A DNA stretch of 64,000 bases. It comes from Alistipes sp. (GTDB lineage Bacteria; Bacteroidota; Bacteroidia; Bacteroidales; Rikenellaceae). The DNA is taken from positions 124,001-188,000 of the forward strand of contig JAJQED010000017.1 of the NCBI GenBank assembly GCA_021201825.1. Reading direction: 5' to 3'. Every line of letters starts with the position of its first letter. Position 1 is the first letter of the stretch. This document shows, piece by piece, positions 44,361-53,954 of this stretch. Both the position numbers and the translations under genes were made by a program. A model generated the notes under the pieces. That model was not told the DNA's origin. It did not search any database and was given only the letters and a program-made list of their open reading frames with translations.

Positions 44361-46985
44361 ATGGCTTTAGCTGACAGGTATACACCCACCCAGATCGAAC
44401 AGAAGTGGTACGACTACTGGATCGAACGCAAATTGTTCCATTCCGAGCCGGATGAAAGGGAGCCTTACACTATCGTGATCCCGCCTCCCAACGTTACGGG
44501 CATCCTTCATATGGGGCATATGCTCAATAATACCATACAGGATGTACTTGTGCGCCGGGCGCGTATGGCCGGAAAGAACGCCTGCTGGGTTCCGGGAACG
44601 GACCATGCCTCTATCGCTACCGAGGCCAAGGTCGTAGCCAAACTCCGGGAACAGGGGATAGACAAAGCCTCGCTTACCCGGGAAGAGTTCCTCGAACACG
44701 CCTGGCGATGGACCGAAGAGCACGGGGGCATTATCCTCAAACAGCTTCGCAAACTCGGGGCTTCCTGCGACTGGGACCGTACCTGCTTCACTATGGACGA
44801 ACCCCGGTCCCAGAGCGTTATCAAGGTTTTTGTAGACCTCTACAACAAGGGTAAGATATACCGGGGAGTACGGATGGTGAACTGGGACCCCAAGGCACTT
44901 ACGGCCCTCTCGGACGAGGAAGTGTTGTATAAAGAGATGCAGGGCAAACTGTATTACCTGCGGTACCGCATCGAGGGTAGCGACGATCATGTAATAGTTG
45001 CTACGACACGCCCGGAGACCATTCTCGGGGATACGGGGCTGTGTGTCAACCCCAACGACGAACGGTTTAAACACCTGGCCGGGAAGAAAGTTATCGTGCC
45101 GCTGGTAGACCGGGCAATCCCGGTGATCACGGACGATTATGTGGATATGGAATTCGGGACGGGGGCCCTTAAAGTCACCCCGGCGCACGACATTAACGAC
45201 TATATGCTCGGGGAGAAATACAGCCTGCCCGCCATAGATATTTTCAACGACGACGGCACCATAAACGGCACCGTCGGTATTTACGAGGGTATGGACCGGT
45301 TCGAACTGCGGGACCGCATAGAAGAGGACCTGCGGGCTGCCGGCTTACTGGAAAAAGTAGAGGCCTATACGAACAAGGTCGGTTGTTCCGAGAGGACGGG
45401 AGTACCGATCGAACCGAAACTGTCGATGCAGTGGTGGTTGCGCATGGACGAACTTGCCGCCCCGGCGCTAAAAGCCGTAATGGAAGAGGAAATACGGTTC
45501 TTCCCGCCCAAATTCCGCAATACATACCGCCACTGGATGGAGAACATCAAAGACTGGTGTATCTCTCGCCAACTGTGGTGGGGCCAGCAGATCCCGGCCT
45601 ATTACCTGCCCGGCGGAGGGTATGTCGTTGCGGAAACCCCGGAAGAGGCCCTGGCCATGGCCCGGGAAAAGACCGGTGACGCCGGTCTGCAAATTGCCGA
45701 CCTGAAACAGGACCCTGATGTACTGGATACATGGTTCAGCTCCTGGCTGTGGCCTATTTCGGTGTTCGACGGCATCCGGTATCCGGACAATAAGGATATA
45801 AACTATTATTACCCGACCAACGACCTGGTGACCGCCCCGGACATTATATTTTTCTGGGTGGCCCGGATGATAATGGTCGGCTACGAGTACCGTGGAAAAA
45901 AGCCGTTCGGCAATGTCTATTTCACCGGGCTGGTGCGGGACCACCTGCGCCGCAAGATGAGCAAACAGCTCGGCAATTCGCCCGACCCGCTGGAGCTTAT
46001 CGAAAAGTACGGGGCCGACGGGGTGAGGGTCGCCATGCTGTTGTGCTCCTCGGCCGGTAACGACCTGATGTTCGAAGAGTCGCTGTGCGAGCAGGGACGC
46101 AATTTCGGCAACAAGATATGGAATGCCTACCGGCTGGTGGATTCGTGGCAGTGCGACGGTTCGGCCGCCCAGCCCGACAGCAGCAGGATTGCGGTAGAGT
46201 GGTTCGAATCGGTGATTGCCAAGACCCAGCACCAGATCGAGGCCGACTTCGGTGTTTACCGCATCTCGGAGGCCCTGATGGCGACCTATAAATTATTCTG
46301 GGACGATTTCTCGGGATGGTTCCTCGAAATGGTCAAACCCCCTTACGGGCAGGGTATCGACCCGGTCACACTGGCCCGGACCAGGGATATTTTCGAGAGG
46401 CTGCTTCAGATGCTGCACCCGTTCATGCCGTTCATTACCGAAGAGATATGGCAGAATATCAAGCCCCGTGAGGACGGACAGAGCATTATGCTCTCCGTTC
46501 TGCCTGCGGCCGGCCAGCCGGACGAGGAGCTGCTTGCCGGCATGGGGCGTATACAGGAAGCCGTTTCGGCAATCCGTGGAATACGCAAATCGAAGAACAT
46601 CCCGAACAAGGACCAGTTGCCACTGACCGTCATCCCCGACGGGAATTATCCCGAGCCATACGCAAGCGTATTGATCAAGATGGCAAACCTGTCGGGAATA
46701 ACAGCCGCCACGGAGAAAGTAGCTGACGCCATGTCGTTCATCGTCAAGACAACCCGGTATTTCGTGCCGCTCGAGGGAGCCGTAGACCGGGAAGCGGAAT
46801 TGAAGAAGTTACAGGAAGAACTGGCCTATTACGAGGGGTTCCTTGCCTCCGTGATGAAGAAACTCGGCAACGAACGGTTTGTTCAGAACGCCCCGGCGGC
46901 CGTAGTTGAAAACGAGCAGGCCAAAAAGAACGACGCCCAAGCCAAGATAGAGGCCCTTAAAGTCCAGATTTCCGCATTGGAATAA
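44361..46985 (+). CDS. valS: Valine-tRNA ligase
   Basis: 874 residues from ATG 44361; the frame is open from 44316 but the usual start is followed by [16 protein letters not shown]. Class I synthetase: the HIGH-type motif is in [16 protein letters not shown], the KMSKS motif in [14 protein letters not shown], and the editing (CP1) domain lies between them. The C-terminal coiled-coil arm (about 805-874) is present. It charges tRNA-Val. Single gene with a long leader and a strong terminator. Confidence 0.97.
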   Translation: MALADRYTPTQIEQKWYDYWIERKLFHSEPDEREPYTIVIPPPNVTGILHMGHMLNNTIQDVLVRRARMAGKNACWVPGTDHASIATEAKVVAKLREQGIDKASLTREEFLEHAWRWTEEHGGIILKQLRKLGASCDWDRTCFTMDEPRSQSVIKVFVDLYNKGKIYRGVRMVNWDPKALTALSDEEVLYKEMQGKLYYLRYRIEGSDDHVIVATTRPETILGDTGLCVNPNDERFKHLAGKKVIVPLVDRAIPVITDDYVDMEFGTGALKVTPAHDINDYMLGEKYSLPAIDIFNDDGTINGTVGIYEGMDRFELRDRIEEDLRAAGLLEKVEAYTNKVGCSERTGVPIEPKLSMQWWLRMDELAAPALKAVMEEEIRFFPPKFRNTYRHWMENIKDWCISRQLWWGQQIPAYYLPGGGYVVAETPEEALAMAREKTGDAGLQIADLKQDPDVLDTWFSSWLWPISVFDGIRYPDNKDINYYYPTNDLVTAPDIIFFWVARMIMVGYEYRGKKPFGNVYFTGLVRDHLRRKMSKQLGNSPDPLELIEKYGADGVRVAMLLCSSAGNDLMFEESLCEQGRNFGNKIWNAYRLVDSWQCDGSAAQPDSSRIAVEWFESVIAKTQHQIEADFGVYRISEALMATYKLFWDDFSGWFLEMVKPPYGQGIDPVTLARTRDIFERLLQMLHPFMPFITEEIWQNIKPREDGQSIMLSVLPAAGQPDEELLAGMGRIQEAVSAIRGIRKSKNIPNKDQLPLTVIPDGNYPEPYASVLIKMANLSGITAATEKVADAMSFIVKTTRYFVPLEGAVDREAELKKLQEELAYYEGFLASVMKKLGNERFVQNAPAAVVENEQAKKNDAQAKIEALKVQISALE

Positions 46986-47004
46986 CAGATAGTTACTCGT
47001 AATT

Positions 47005-47042
47005 AAAAGCTAAGGCGGTCTTTCGGGACCGCCTTAGCTTTT
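47005..47042. terminator. Bidirectional terminator between valS and the ABC exporter
   Basis: A perfect 16-bp stem of AAAAGCTAAGGCGGTC against its complement (ending AGCTTTT) with a short TTTCGG loop. A and T tails allow use on both strands. Confidence 0.9.
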
Positions 47043-47057
47043 AACCGGTGTTGCCTT

Positions 47058-48884
47058 TTACGCCATCCCCTGGAGCTGGATAAGCTTATAGTATATTCCC
47101 TTTTGGGCTATCAATTCTTCATGGGTGCCCTGCTCGGCTATCGTGCCATGCTCGACCACGTATATCTTATCGGCATTGGCCACGGTACTCAGCCGATGTG
47201 CTATCACGATGGACGTACGGCCCTCCAGCAGGGAATCGAGGGCCTGCTGTACCAGTTTTTCACTCTCGGTATCCAGGGCCGAAGTCGCCTCGTCCAGTAC
47301 AAGTATAGCCGGGTTTTTCAACACGGCCCGTGCAATACTGAGGCGCTGGCGCTGGCCGCCGGAGAGTTTCATTCCCCGATCGCCGATATTGGTTTGGTAT
47401 CCGTTCTCGGTTTCCATAATGAAATCGTGGGCATTGGCTACTTTTGCGGCGGCGACAATCTCGTCGAACGTGGCGTCGCGGCGGCCCATACGGATATTTT
47501 CCTCTATGGTGTCGTTAAACAGAACCGTGTCCTGTGTAACCACACCTATATTATCCCGTAAAGAGCGGAGGGAATACTGCCGAATATCTACTCCGTCGAT
47601 CAGGATCGACCCGGAGTTGATATCGTAAAAGCGCGAGACGAGGTCCGACAGGGTGGATTTACCGCCCCCCGATCCACCGACGAGGGCTACCGTCTGCCCC
47701 TTTTCCACTACAAGGTCCACACCGCAGATAACCTCCCTTTCGTCATAAGCGAAATGAACATCCCGGAATTCTATACCCTGTCCGAACGTTTCCAGCCGCA
47801 CCGGATCGGCGACTTCCTCGATCACGCTGTGGGTGTCCAGCAGGTCCATCACCCTTTCGCCGGCCGCGATCCCCTGGTTAATATTGGCGAACGCATCGGT
47901 AAACGAACGCAGCGGACGGGTTATCTGGGAGAAGATTGCCAGGTAGGCGATGAATTCGCTGCCGGTGAGCGAGCCGTCCATCACCAGCTTGCCTCCGAAC
48001 AGCAGCAATACCGACATGGCGGTGATGCCAAGGAACTCGCTTGTAGGGCTGGATAGTTGCTGGCGTTTTGCCATCGACCACATAACATTGGAATAAAAGC
48101 CGTTACGCTCCCGGAATTTCTGTTTGACGGTATCCGCATCGTTGTAAGCCTTGATAATCTTTACCCCGTTGACAGATTCGTCTATAAGGCTCACCATATC
48201 GGCGTAGGTCTCCTGGCCGATGGTAGCCTTACGGCGCAGTTTTTTTACGATAAAACCGATCAAAAGGGCGACCACCGGCAGGTAAAGAATGGAGAATACA
48301 GTCAGTTGCCATGACATTACGAGCATCCCGAGCATATAGAACAGGATAAGGAACGGGTCCCGGAAAGCGACCTGCAAAGTGTTTGTAATGCAGAACTGCA
48401 CGACCTGTACGTCGGAGGTTATTTTGGAGATAATATCACCCTTGCGCTCGTTGGTAAAATATCCCACCTGCAGGTCGAGCACGTTGTCGAACACGTCGTT
48501 CCGTATCTTTTCGAGGGTCCGTATCTTCATCTTCTCCATCGTGCGCTGGCCAAGGTACCGGAAGAGGTTGCTGAAAAAAGAGAACGTTATCAGGAAGAGC
48601 GCCAGAAAGAGCAGTACCTGTATCGTATTGTATTCCGTGCCGTACTGCCGGTACATAATGTAGTTGATAATATCCCGCAGGTAACCGGTCGTAAGAGCGA
48701 ATTCCGGTTTTTCGACCACCTGATGTACCATTTCCTCCTGCCCGAAAAGTACGTCGAGGATCGGTATTATCATCACGTAATTGAACAGGTTGAAAAAAGC
48801 ATGGAGCAGGGTATAGAAAAAATAAGGGACGGCATATTTCCCGATAGGCCGGGCGAAACCGAGCAGCCTCCAGTATGTCTTCAT
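47058..48884 (-). CDS. ABC exporter, MsbA-like (fused membrane and ATPase domains)
   Basis: 608 residues. Six membrane helices occupy about 15-325; the nucleotide-binding domain follows with Walker A LVGGSGGGKSTLSDL, signature MKLSGGQRQRLSIARA, Walker B ILVLDEATSALDTES and switch His in IVIAHRLSTV. Homodimers of this type flip lipid A or export lipids, peptides or drugs; MsbA is the closest guess because of size and organisation. It is divergent from trpS. Confidence 0.9.
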   Translation of the reverse strand: MKTYWRLLGFARPIGKYAVPYFFYTLLHAFFNLFNYVMIIPILDVLFGQEEMVHQVVEKPEFALTTGYLRDIINYIMYRQYGTEYNTIQVLLFLALFLITFSFFSNLFRYLGQRTMEKMKIRTLEKIRNDVFDNVLDLQVGYFTNERKGDIISKITSDVQVVQFCITNTLQVAFRDPFLILFYMLGMLVMSWQLTVFSILYLPVVALLIGFIVKKLRRKATIGQETYADMVSLIDESVNGVKIIKAYNDADTVKQKFRERNGFYSNVMWSMAKRQQLSSPTSEFLGITAMSVLLLFGGKLVMDGSLTGSEFIAYLAIFSQITRPLRSFTDAFANINQGIAAGERVMDLLDTHSVIEEVADPVRLETFGQGIEFRDVHFAYDEREVICGVDLVVEKGQTVALVGGSGGGKSTLSDLVSRFYDINSGSILIDGVDIRQYSLRSLRDNIGVVTQDTVLFNDTIEENIRMGRRDATFDEIVAAAKVANAHDFIMETENGYQTNIGDRGMKLSGGQRQRLSIARAVLKNPAILVLDEATSALDTESEKLVQQALDSLLEGRTSIVIAHRLSTVANADKIYVVEHGTIAEQGTHEELIAQKGIYYKLIQLQGMA

Positions 48885-48947
48885 CGTCTTGGCAAAGTTT
48901 AGGCTTCCGACGGGCAGCCGCGGCTGTGCGCTCCCCGGGATTATATT

Positions 48948-48994
48948 CTGTGCAAAAGTAGATTATTTTTGACAGATTATATACTTTTGCACAG
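48948..48994. promoter_or_regulatory. Divergent promoter pair within a 13-bp inverted repeat
   Basis: CTGTGCAAAAGTA (48948-48960) is the exact inverse complement of TACTTTTGCACAG (48982-48994). The left arm reads TACTTTTG on the minus strand (towards the ABC exporter) and the right arm TACTTTTG on the plus strand (towards trpS), so the two -7 boxes face away from each other with 21 bases between. Confidence 0.65.
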
Positions 48995-49065
48995 CGAATC
49001 GGGCGGCTGTACTCCCACCGGAGCACCGCAACCCGAGGGAGCACCTACCGGAAAAATAGAAAATA

Positions 49066-50055
49066 ATGAAAACTGTCGTCAGCGGAATAAGGCCTACGGG
49101 CCAGCTACACCTGGGAAACTATTTTGGCGCCTTGAAGAACTTTGTCAAGATGCAGAACGATGCCAACTGCTATTTCTTTATAGCAGATTACCACTCCCTT
49201 ACCACTCATCCCGATCCGCAGAACCTACACGACAACGTCAAGAATGCCCTGGCGGAATACCTGGCCGCTGGCCTCGACCCGCAGACCACCACTATTTATA
49301 TCCAGAGCGACCTGCCTCAAACAGCCGAGCTGTCCCTGCTGTTGAGCATGCACGCCTACGTGGGAGAACTGGAGCGGACGGCATCTTTCAAGGAAAAAAT
49401 CCGCAAGCATCCTGATAATATCAATGCGGGCTTGTTGTGTTATCCGGTACTTATGGCCTCGGACATCCTTATCCACCGGGCAGATTTCGTTCCCGTCGGC
49501 AAGGACCAGGAACAGCATCTGGAGATGACCCGTAAATTCGCCCGCAGGTTCAATACGATTTACGGGGTCGAATATTTCCCGGAAAGCATGCCATATAATT
49601 TCGGACAGGATTTGACCAAAGTCCCGGGGCTGGACGGCAGCGGAAAGATGGGCAAAAGCGAGGGCAACGGCATATATCTTGCCGACCCGGACGAAGTGAT
49701 ACGCAAAAAAGTAATGAGGGCAGTGACGGACCAGGGTCCCACAGAACCGAACCAGCCCATGGCCGAGCCCATTGCAAATATTTTCGCGATCATGAAGATC
49801 GTTTCCCACCCGGAGACTTACGATTTTTATCTCGCAAAATATAACAACTGCGAGATACGGTACGGCGACATGAAAAAACAGCTGGCCGAAGATATAATCG
49901 CCGTGGTCGCTCCCATCCGCGAACGTATCGCCGATATAAAAGCCAACGATGTATACCTGCGGGAAGTGGTTGAAGCCGGTGCGGCAAAGGCACGGGCCAG
50001 TGCGGACGAAACTATGCGCAACGTCCGTGAAATAATGGGGATCAAGCCGTTCTAA
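49066..50055 (+). CDS. trpS: Tryptophan-tRNA ligase
   Basis: Class I synthetase of 329 residues. The HIGH-type motif lies in SGIRPTGQLHLGNYFGAL and the KMSKS-type motif in LDGSGKMGKSEGNGIYL. ADYHSLTTHPDPQ and FVPVGKDQEQHLEMTRKFA are typical. Upstream is the inverted-repeat divergent promoter; the ClC gene follows after 37 bases. Confidence 0.96.
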   Translation: MKTVVSGIRPTGQLHLGNYFGALKNFVKMQNDANCYFFIADYHSLTTHPDPQNLHDNVKNALAEYLAAGLDPQTTTIYIQSDLPQTAELSLLLSMHAYVGELERTASFKEKIRKHPDNINAGLLCYPVLMASDILIHRADFVPVGKDQEQHLEMTRKFARRFNTIYGVEYFPESMPYNFGQDLTKVPGLDGSGKMGKSEGNGIYLADPDEVIRKKVMRAVTDQGPTEPNQPMAEPIANIFAIMKIVSHPETYDFYLAKYNNCEIRYGDMKKQLAEDIIAVVAPIRERIADIKANDVYLREVVEAGAAKARASADETMRNVREIMGIKPF

Positions 50056-50092
50056 TTCCGTCCGGAACCACAACCCAGCCCACCTGCACCAG

Positions 50093-51868
50093 ATGAGAAA
50101 AGCCGACGTAATCTACCGGTGGTTTATGCTTCTTACGAAGCGCCTGACGGACAAGCAGCTGATGCTTATCCTGGCCATCGTAGTCGGCCTGCTCGCCGGT
50201 TTCGGCACCTATATATTCGAAAGCCTGCTACACGGTATAAAATATGCCCTGGTCAGCTGGTTCCGTGCCGACGAGGCGAGCCTTCTTTATTTTATATACC
50301 CCGGCGTGGGGATCGTGCTTGCCTCGCTGTTCGTCCGGTATGTGGTAAAGGATAATATTTCCGAGGGGGTAACCCGAGTACTGTATGCCATGTCCCGCAA
50401 CGGGTCCCGTATAAAGCCCCACAACTGCTATTCGTCCATAGTGGGCGGGGCCACCACCATCGGGTTCGGCGGCTCGGTCGGACCAGAGGCGCCCATAGTT
50501 TTGACCGGGGCCGCAATAGGGTCTAACATAGGCCAGTTCATGCGGCTCAATTACAAGCATATAACCACCCTGTTGGGTTGCGGGGCGGCGGCAGCAATAG
50601 CGGCTATTTTTAAGGCCCCTATAACGGGTCTTGTTTTCGTGATGGAGATACTGATGCTCGACATCACGATGACTTCCATTATTCCCCTGCTTATCTCCTC
50701 GGTATCCGCTACTACGCTGATATTTATCCTCAAAGGCTTCGACCCCATACTGCATATTTCAGGGGTAGAGACGTTCGATCTGCGGAACATCCCGATGTAC
50801 ATCGCACTGGGGCTATCCTGCGGTCTTATTTCCAACTATTTCACAACGGTCAATTCCGCAATCGCCGAAAAATTCAACGGTCTTAACCGCCAGTATAAGA
50901 AATGGATACTGGGGGCGGGGATTCTCGGGCTACTGATATTTATTTTCCCGCCGCTGTACGGGGAGGGTTACGAGTCGTTCACCGACCTGATGCACGGCCG
51001 TATAGATTCGCTTTTCAACAATTCGCTCTTCTATAAGTTCAAGGACGTGCCGTGGGTGATCATACTCTATCTCGGCGCAATTTTGTTCTTCAAGGTAATA
51101 GCCATGGCCGCCACTAACGCGGCGGGAGGTGTCGGGGGAACTTTCGCCCCGTCGCTGTTCGTCGGGGCTTTCACCGGCGGCCTGCTGGCTTATATATCGA
51201 ACGTGGTTTTCGATATGGACCTGCCGCTCATAAATTTTACCCTTGTAGGGATGGCCGGGGTAATGGCCGGGGTGATGAAAGCCCCGCTGACCTCCATCTT
51301 CCTCATAGCCGAACTATCGAACGGCTACGGGCTGTTCATCCCGCTGATGATAGTAACGGCGGTCTCTTTTGTGCTGAGCTACTATTTCGACCCCTATTCC
51401 ATCTATACAAAGAAATTGGAACAGCGCGGTGAATTGCTTACCCATAATAAAGACAAGTCGGTGCTTGTCTTCCTGAACCTGCGGGAGCTGATGGAGACCG
51501 ATTTTTACGAGCTGGACGAGAACGCCACACTCGGCGACGTGGTAAAACTGATCTCCACGGTCCGCCGTAATATTTTCCCGGTGGTAAGTCCGGAGGGAGT
51601 GCTGATGGGCCTGGTCCAACTGGACGACCTGCGGGCGGATATGTTCGACCAGGGGAAATACCCTACCCCGGTAGACCGTTACATGATTCCGCCGATGGAT
51701 ACCATACTTCCGCATGAACAGGTGCAAAGCGTGCTGGATAAGTTCGAAGCGACCAAGGCGTGGATGCTTCCCGTAGTGGACAGGGACAACCGTTACCTGG
51801 GTTTCATTTCCAAATCCCGTATCCTGGCCGCTTATCGCCAGCAACTTATCGAATTGAGCGAGGCGTAA
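50093..51868 (+). CDS. ClC-family chloride channel/antiporter with CBS domains
   Basis: 591 residues with about ten or more membrane helices. Chloride-pathway motifs are visible: GFGGSVGPEAPIVLTGAA (with the gating Glu), GGVGGTFAPSLFVGAFTGG and GMAGVMAGVMKAPLTSIFLI. Two C-terminal CBS domains (about 460-585; NATLGDVVKLISTVRRNIFP and WMLPVVDRDNRYLGFI) may sense nucleotides. It is 37 bases after trpS and may share its transcript. Channel versus H+/Cl- exchanger cannot be decided by eye. Confidence 0.92.
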   Translation: MRKADVIYRWFMLLTKRLTDKQLMLILAIVVGLLAGFGTYIFESLLHGIKYALVSWFRADEASLLYFIYPGVGIVLASLFVRYVVKDNISEGVTRVLYAMSRNGSRIKPHNCYSSIVGGATTIGFGGSVGPEAPIVLTGAAIGSNIGQFMRLNYKHITTLLGCGAAAAIAAIFKAPITGLVFVMEILMLDITMTSIIPLLISSVSATTLIFILKGFDPILHISGVETFDLRNIPMYIALGLSCGLISNYFTTVNSAIAEKFNGLNRQYKKWILGAGILGLLIFIFPPLYGEGYESFTDLMHGRIDSLFNNSLFYKFKDVPWVIILYLGAILFFKVIAMAATNAAGGVGGTFAPSLFVGAFTGGLLAYISNVVFDMDLPLINFTLVGMAGVMAGVMKAPLTSIFLIAELSNGYGLFIPLMIVTAVSFVLSYYFDPYSIYTKKLEQRGELLTHNKDKSVLVFLNLRELMETDFYELDENATLGDVVKLISTVRRNIFPVVSPEGVLMGLVQLDDLRADMFDQGKYPTPVDRYMIPPMDTILPHEQVQSVLDKFEATKAWMLPVVDRDNRYLGFISKSRILAAYRQQLIELSEA

Positions 51869-51950
51869 CAGCAGATTGCAGTTTTAAGAGTTTAACGATT
51901 TTTTATCTTTTCTTTCTTCTCCAGGGGTGATAACGGGGGAGAGATTTTTG

Positions 51951-51958
51951 TACTTTTG
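51951..51958 (+). promoter_or_regulatory. Promoter -7 box of the MATE gene
   Basis: TACTTTTG matches TAnnTTTG and ends 23 bases before the ATG at 51982. Confidence 0.5.
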
Positions 51959-51981
51959 CAGGTTATCAAATCTATTCGGAC

Positions 51982-53340
51982 ATGGTGAACAAGACGGATA
52001 CGGCGCTATTGGGGACCGAAAAGGTCTCTACATTATTGTTACGGTACGCCGTACCCTCGATAATAGCTATGACGGCCACGTTGCTGTACAATATCGCTGA
52101 CAGCATATTTATCGGCCACGGTGTCGGCCCGCTTGCCATCTCCGGCCTGGCCATCACGCTTCCCCTAATGAACCTCTCGGCGGCATTCGGCGCGATGGTC
52201 GGTATCGGCGCCTCGTCGCTGCTGTCGATCAAACTTGGGCAGAACGACCGGGCCAGTGCAAATACCATCCTCGGCAATACCGTACTGCTCAATACGCTGA
52301 TCGGGTTGGTATTCGGGGCCATATGCCTTATCTTCCTCGACAAGATCCTGTTCCTGTTCGGGTCGAGCGACCAGACAATTGCTTATGCCCGGGATTATAT
52401 GAAGATAATCCTCGCGGGGAACGTATTCACACACCTATACCTCGGGCTGAACCATACCCTCCGGGCTTCGGGTTATCCGCAAAGGTCGATGACCATAATG
52501 CTGATCGCCATCGTGCTGAACTGTATACTCGACGCGCTGTTCATCTTCGGATTCAAATGGGGGATACAGGGGGCGGCATGGGCTACGGTGATCGCGCAGT
52601 TCTCGGCGATGGTCCTGGAGTTGCTCCATTTTTCGAATAAGAAGCACGAACTGCATTTTATACGAAGCGCATTCCGGTTCCGCCGGAAGATAATCGACGG
52701 CATACTTTCCATCGGGATGGCGCCGTTCCTGATGAATATCAGCGCCAGTATTGTGGTTATTTTCATCAACAACGCACTGAACAACCACGGGGGCGACTAC
52801 TATGTAGGGGCATACGGGATTGTGAACCGCGTGGCACTCATCTTCCTCATGGTCGTATTCGGACTGAATCAGGGCATGCAGCCGATCGTGGGGTATAATT
52901 ACGGGGCTAAAAAGTTCGACAGGGTGAAAAAGACGCTCACGATGGTGATAGTAGCTGCCATGGGTGTTACTACATTGAGTTACGGTTTTTGCCTGTTGTT
53001 CCCGGACCTGGTCACAAAAGTCTTCACGACCGACCAGGAACTTATGGCCATCTCGCGTACCGCCATCCGGACCGTACTGATGATGTTCCCGCTGGTAGGA
53101 TATCAGGTCGTTGTAACCAGTTTCTTCCAGTCCATCGGACATGCGAAAACCGCGATCTTCCTGTCGCTCACCCGGCAGTTGATCTTCCTGTTGCCGCTGC
53201 TTATTATCCTGCCCCGGTTCTACGGGCCGATGGGGGTTTGGGTTAGCATTCCGATTGCCGATTTCGTGTCGGTGACCCTGGCCGTAGTGATGATGATGCG
53301 CCTTTTCAGGCAGTTCCGCAAACAAAACATAAATCTTTAG
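51982..53340 (+). CDS. MATE-family efflux transporter
   Basis: 452 residues, twelve hydrophobic helices in two homologous halves. Family motifs: YAVPSIIAMTATLLYNIADS near the N terminus, LSAAFGAMVGIGASSLLSI, and GLNQGMQPIVGYNYGAKKFD at the second half. It exports cationic or other small compounds using Na+ or H+. The substrate is unknown. The cytidylate-kinase-like gene begins 5 bases later. Confidence 0.92.
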   Translation: MVNKTDTALLGTEKVSTLLLRYAVPSIIAMTATLLYNIADSIFIGHGVGPLAISGLAITLPLMNLSAAFGAMVGIGASSLLSIKLGQNDRASANTILGNTVLLNTLIGLVFGAICLIFLDKILFLFGSSDQTIAYARDYMKIILAGNVFTHLYLGLNHTLRASGYPQRSMTIMLIAIVLNCILDALFIFGFKWGIQGAAWATVIAQFSAMVLELLHFSNKKHELHFIRSAFRFRRKIIDGILSIGMAPFLMNISASIVVIFINNALNNHGGDYYVGAYGIVNRVALIFLMVVFGLNQGMQPIVGYNYGAKKFDRVKKTLTMVIVAAMGVTTLSYGFCLLFPDLVTKVFTTDQELMAISRTAIRTVLMMFPLVGYQVVVTSFFQSIGHAKTAIFLSLTRQLIFLLPLLIILPRFYGPMGVWVSIPIADFVSVTLAVVMMMRLFRQFRKQNINL

Positions 53341-53345
53341 GCGCT

Positions 53346-53954
53346 ATGGAAAAAAAGATCGTCATAACGCTCGGCAGGCAGTACGGCAGTGGCGGACGCG
53401 ACGTAGGCAAACTGCTGGCAGAGATGCTCGGGATCGGATTTTACGACCGAAAACTTATCGATGAGGCAGCCCGAAGCAGCGGCCTGGCGGCGGACTTTTT
53501 CGAGGAAAAAGACGAAACAGCGCCTACGGGTCTCATACACGCCCTCTCGCTCGGGCTGGGGTTCACTCCCGGGTTTTCACAGGAGGCATTGTTCAAGATA
53601 CAGTCCGACACCATAAAGGAGATAGCCGGCAGGGAATCGTGTATTATAGTGGGACGGTGCGCCGATTACGTATTGCGCAATACGGATGGATGTACGAATA
53701 TATTTATCCACTCCGCGATGCCGCACCGTATTACCCGCGTAGCGGCAAGGAACTCCATCACCGAGAAAGAAGCGGCCGAGAGGATTGCCCGTATCGACAA
53801 GCGCCGCGCGGCCTATTACGATTTCTATACCGATAAGACCTGGGGTGATTCCAAATCGTATCACCTGTCGATCGACTCCTCTGTTCTGGATATAGACCGG
53901 ACCGCTAAGTATATCCGTGAATTCGTTCTCGGCCGGGGAGGTCAGAACGGATAA
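53346..53954 (+). CDS. Cytidylate-kinase-like protein
   Basis: 202 residues. P-loop in TLGRQYGSGGRDVGKLLAEM, then NMP-binding-type helices and IIVGRCADYVLRNTDGC; the lid region ends RIARIDKRRAAYYDFYTDKT. This is the cytidylate-kinase-like family (distinct from canonical Cmk), common in Bacteroidota and Firmicutes; a nucleoside-monophosphate kinase activity is inferred. Its end overlaps the convergent TamL gene by 13 bases. Confidence 0.85.
   Translation: MEKKIVITLGRQYGSGGRDVGKLLAEMLGIGFYDRKLIDEAARSSGLAADFFEEKDETAPTGLIHALSLGLGFTPGFSQEALFKIQSDTIKEIAGRESCIIVGRCADYVLRNTDGCTNIFIHSAMPHRITRVAARNSITEKEAAERIARIDKRRAAYYDFYTDKTWGDSKSYHLSIDSSVLDIDRTAKYIREFVLGRGGQNG

Noticed and set aside
52435-53325. 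Open frame of 296 codons opposite the MATE gene
   Set aside because: Low-complexity His/Glu/Gln-rich antisense shadow of a transporter.
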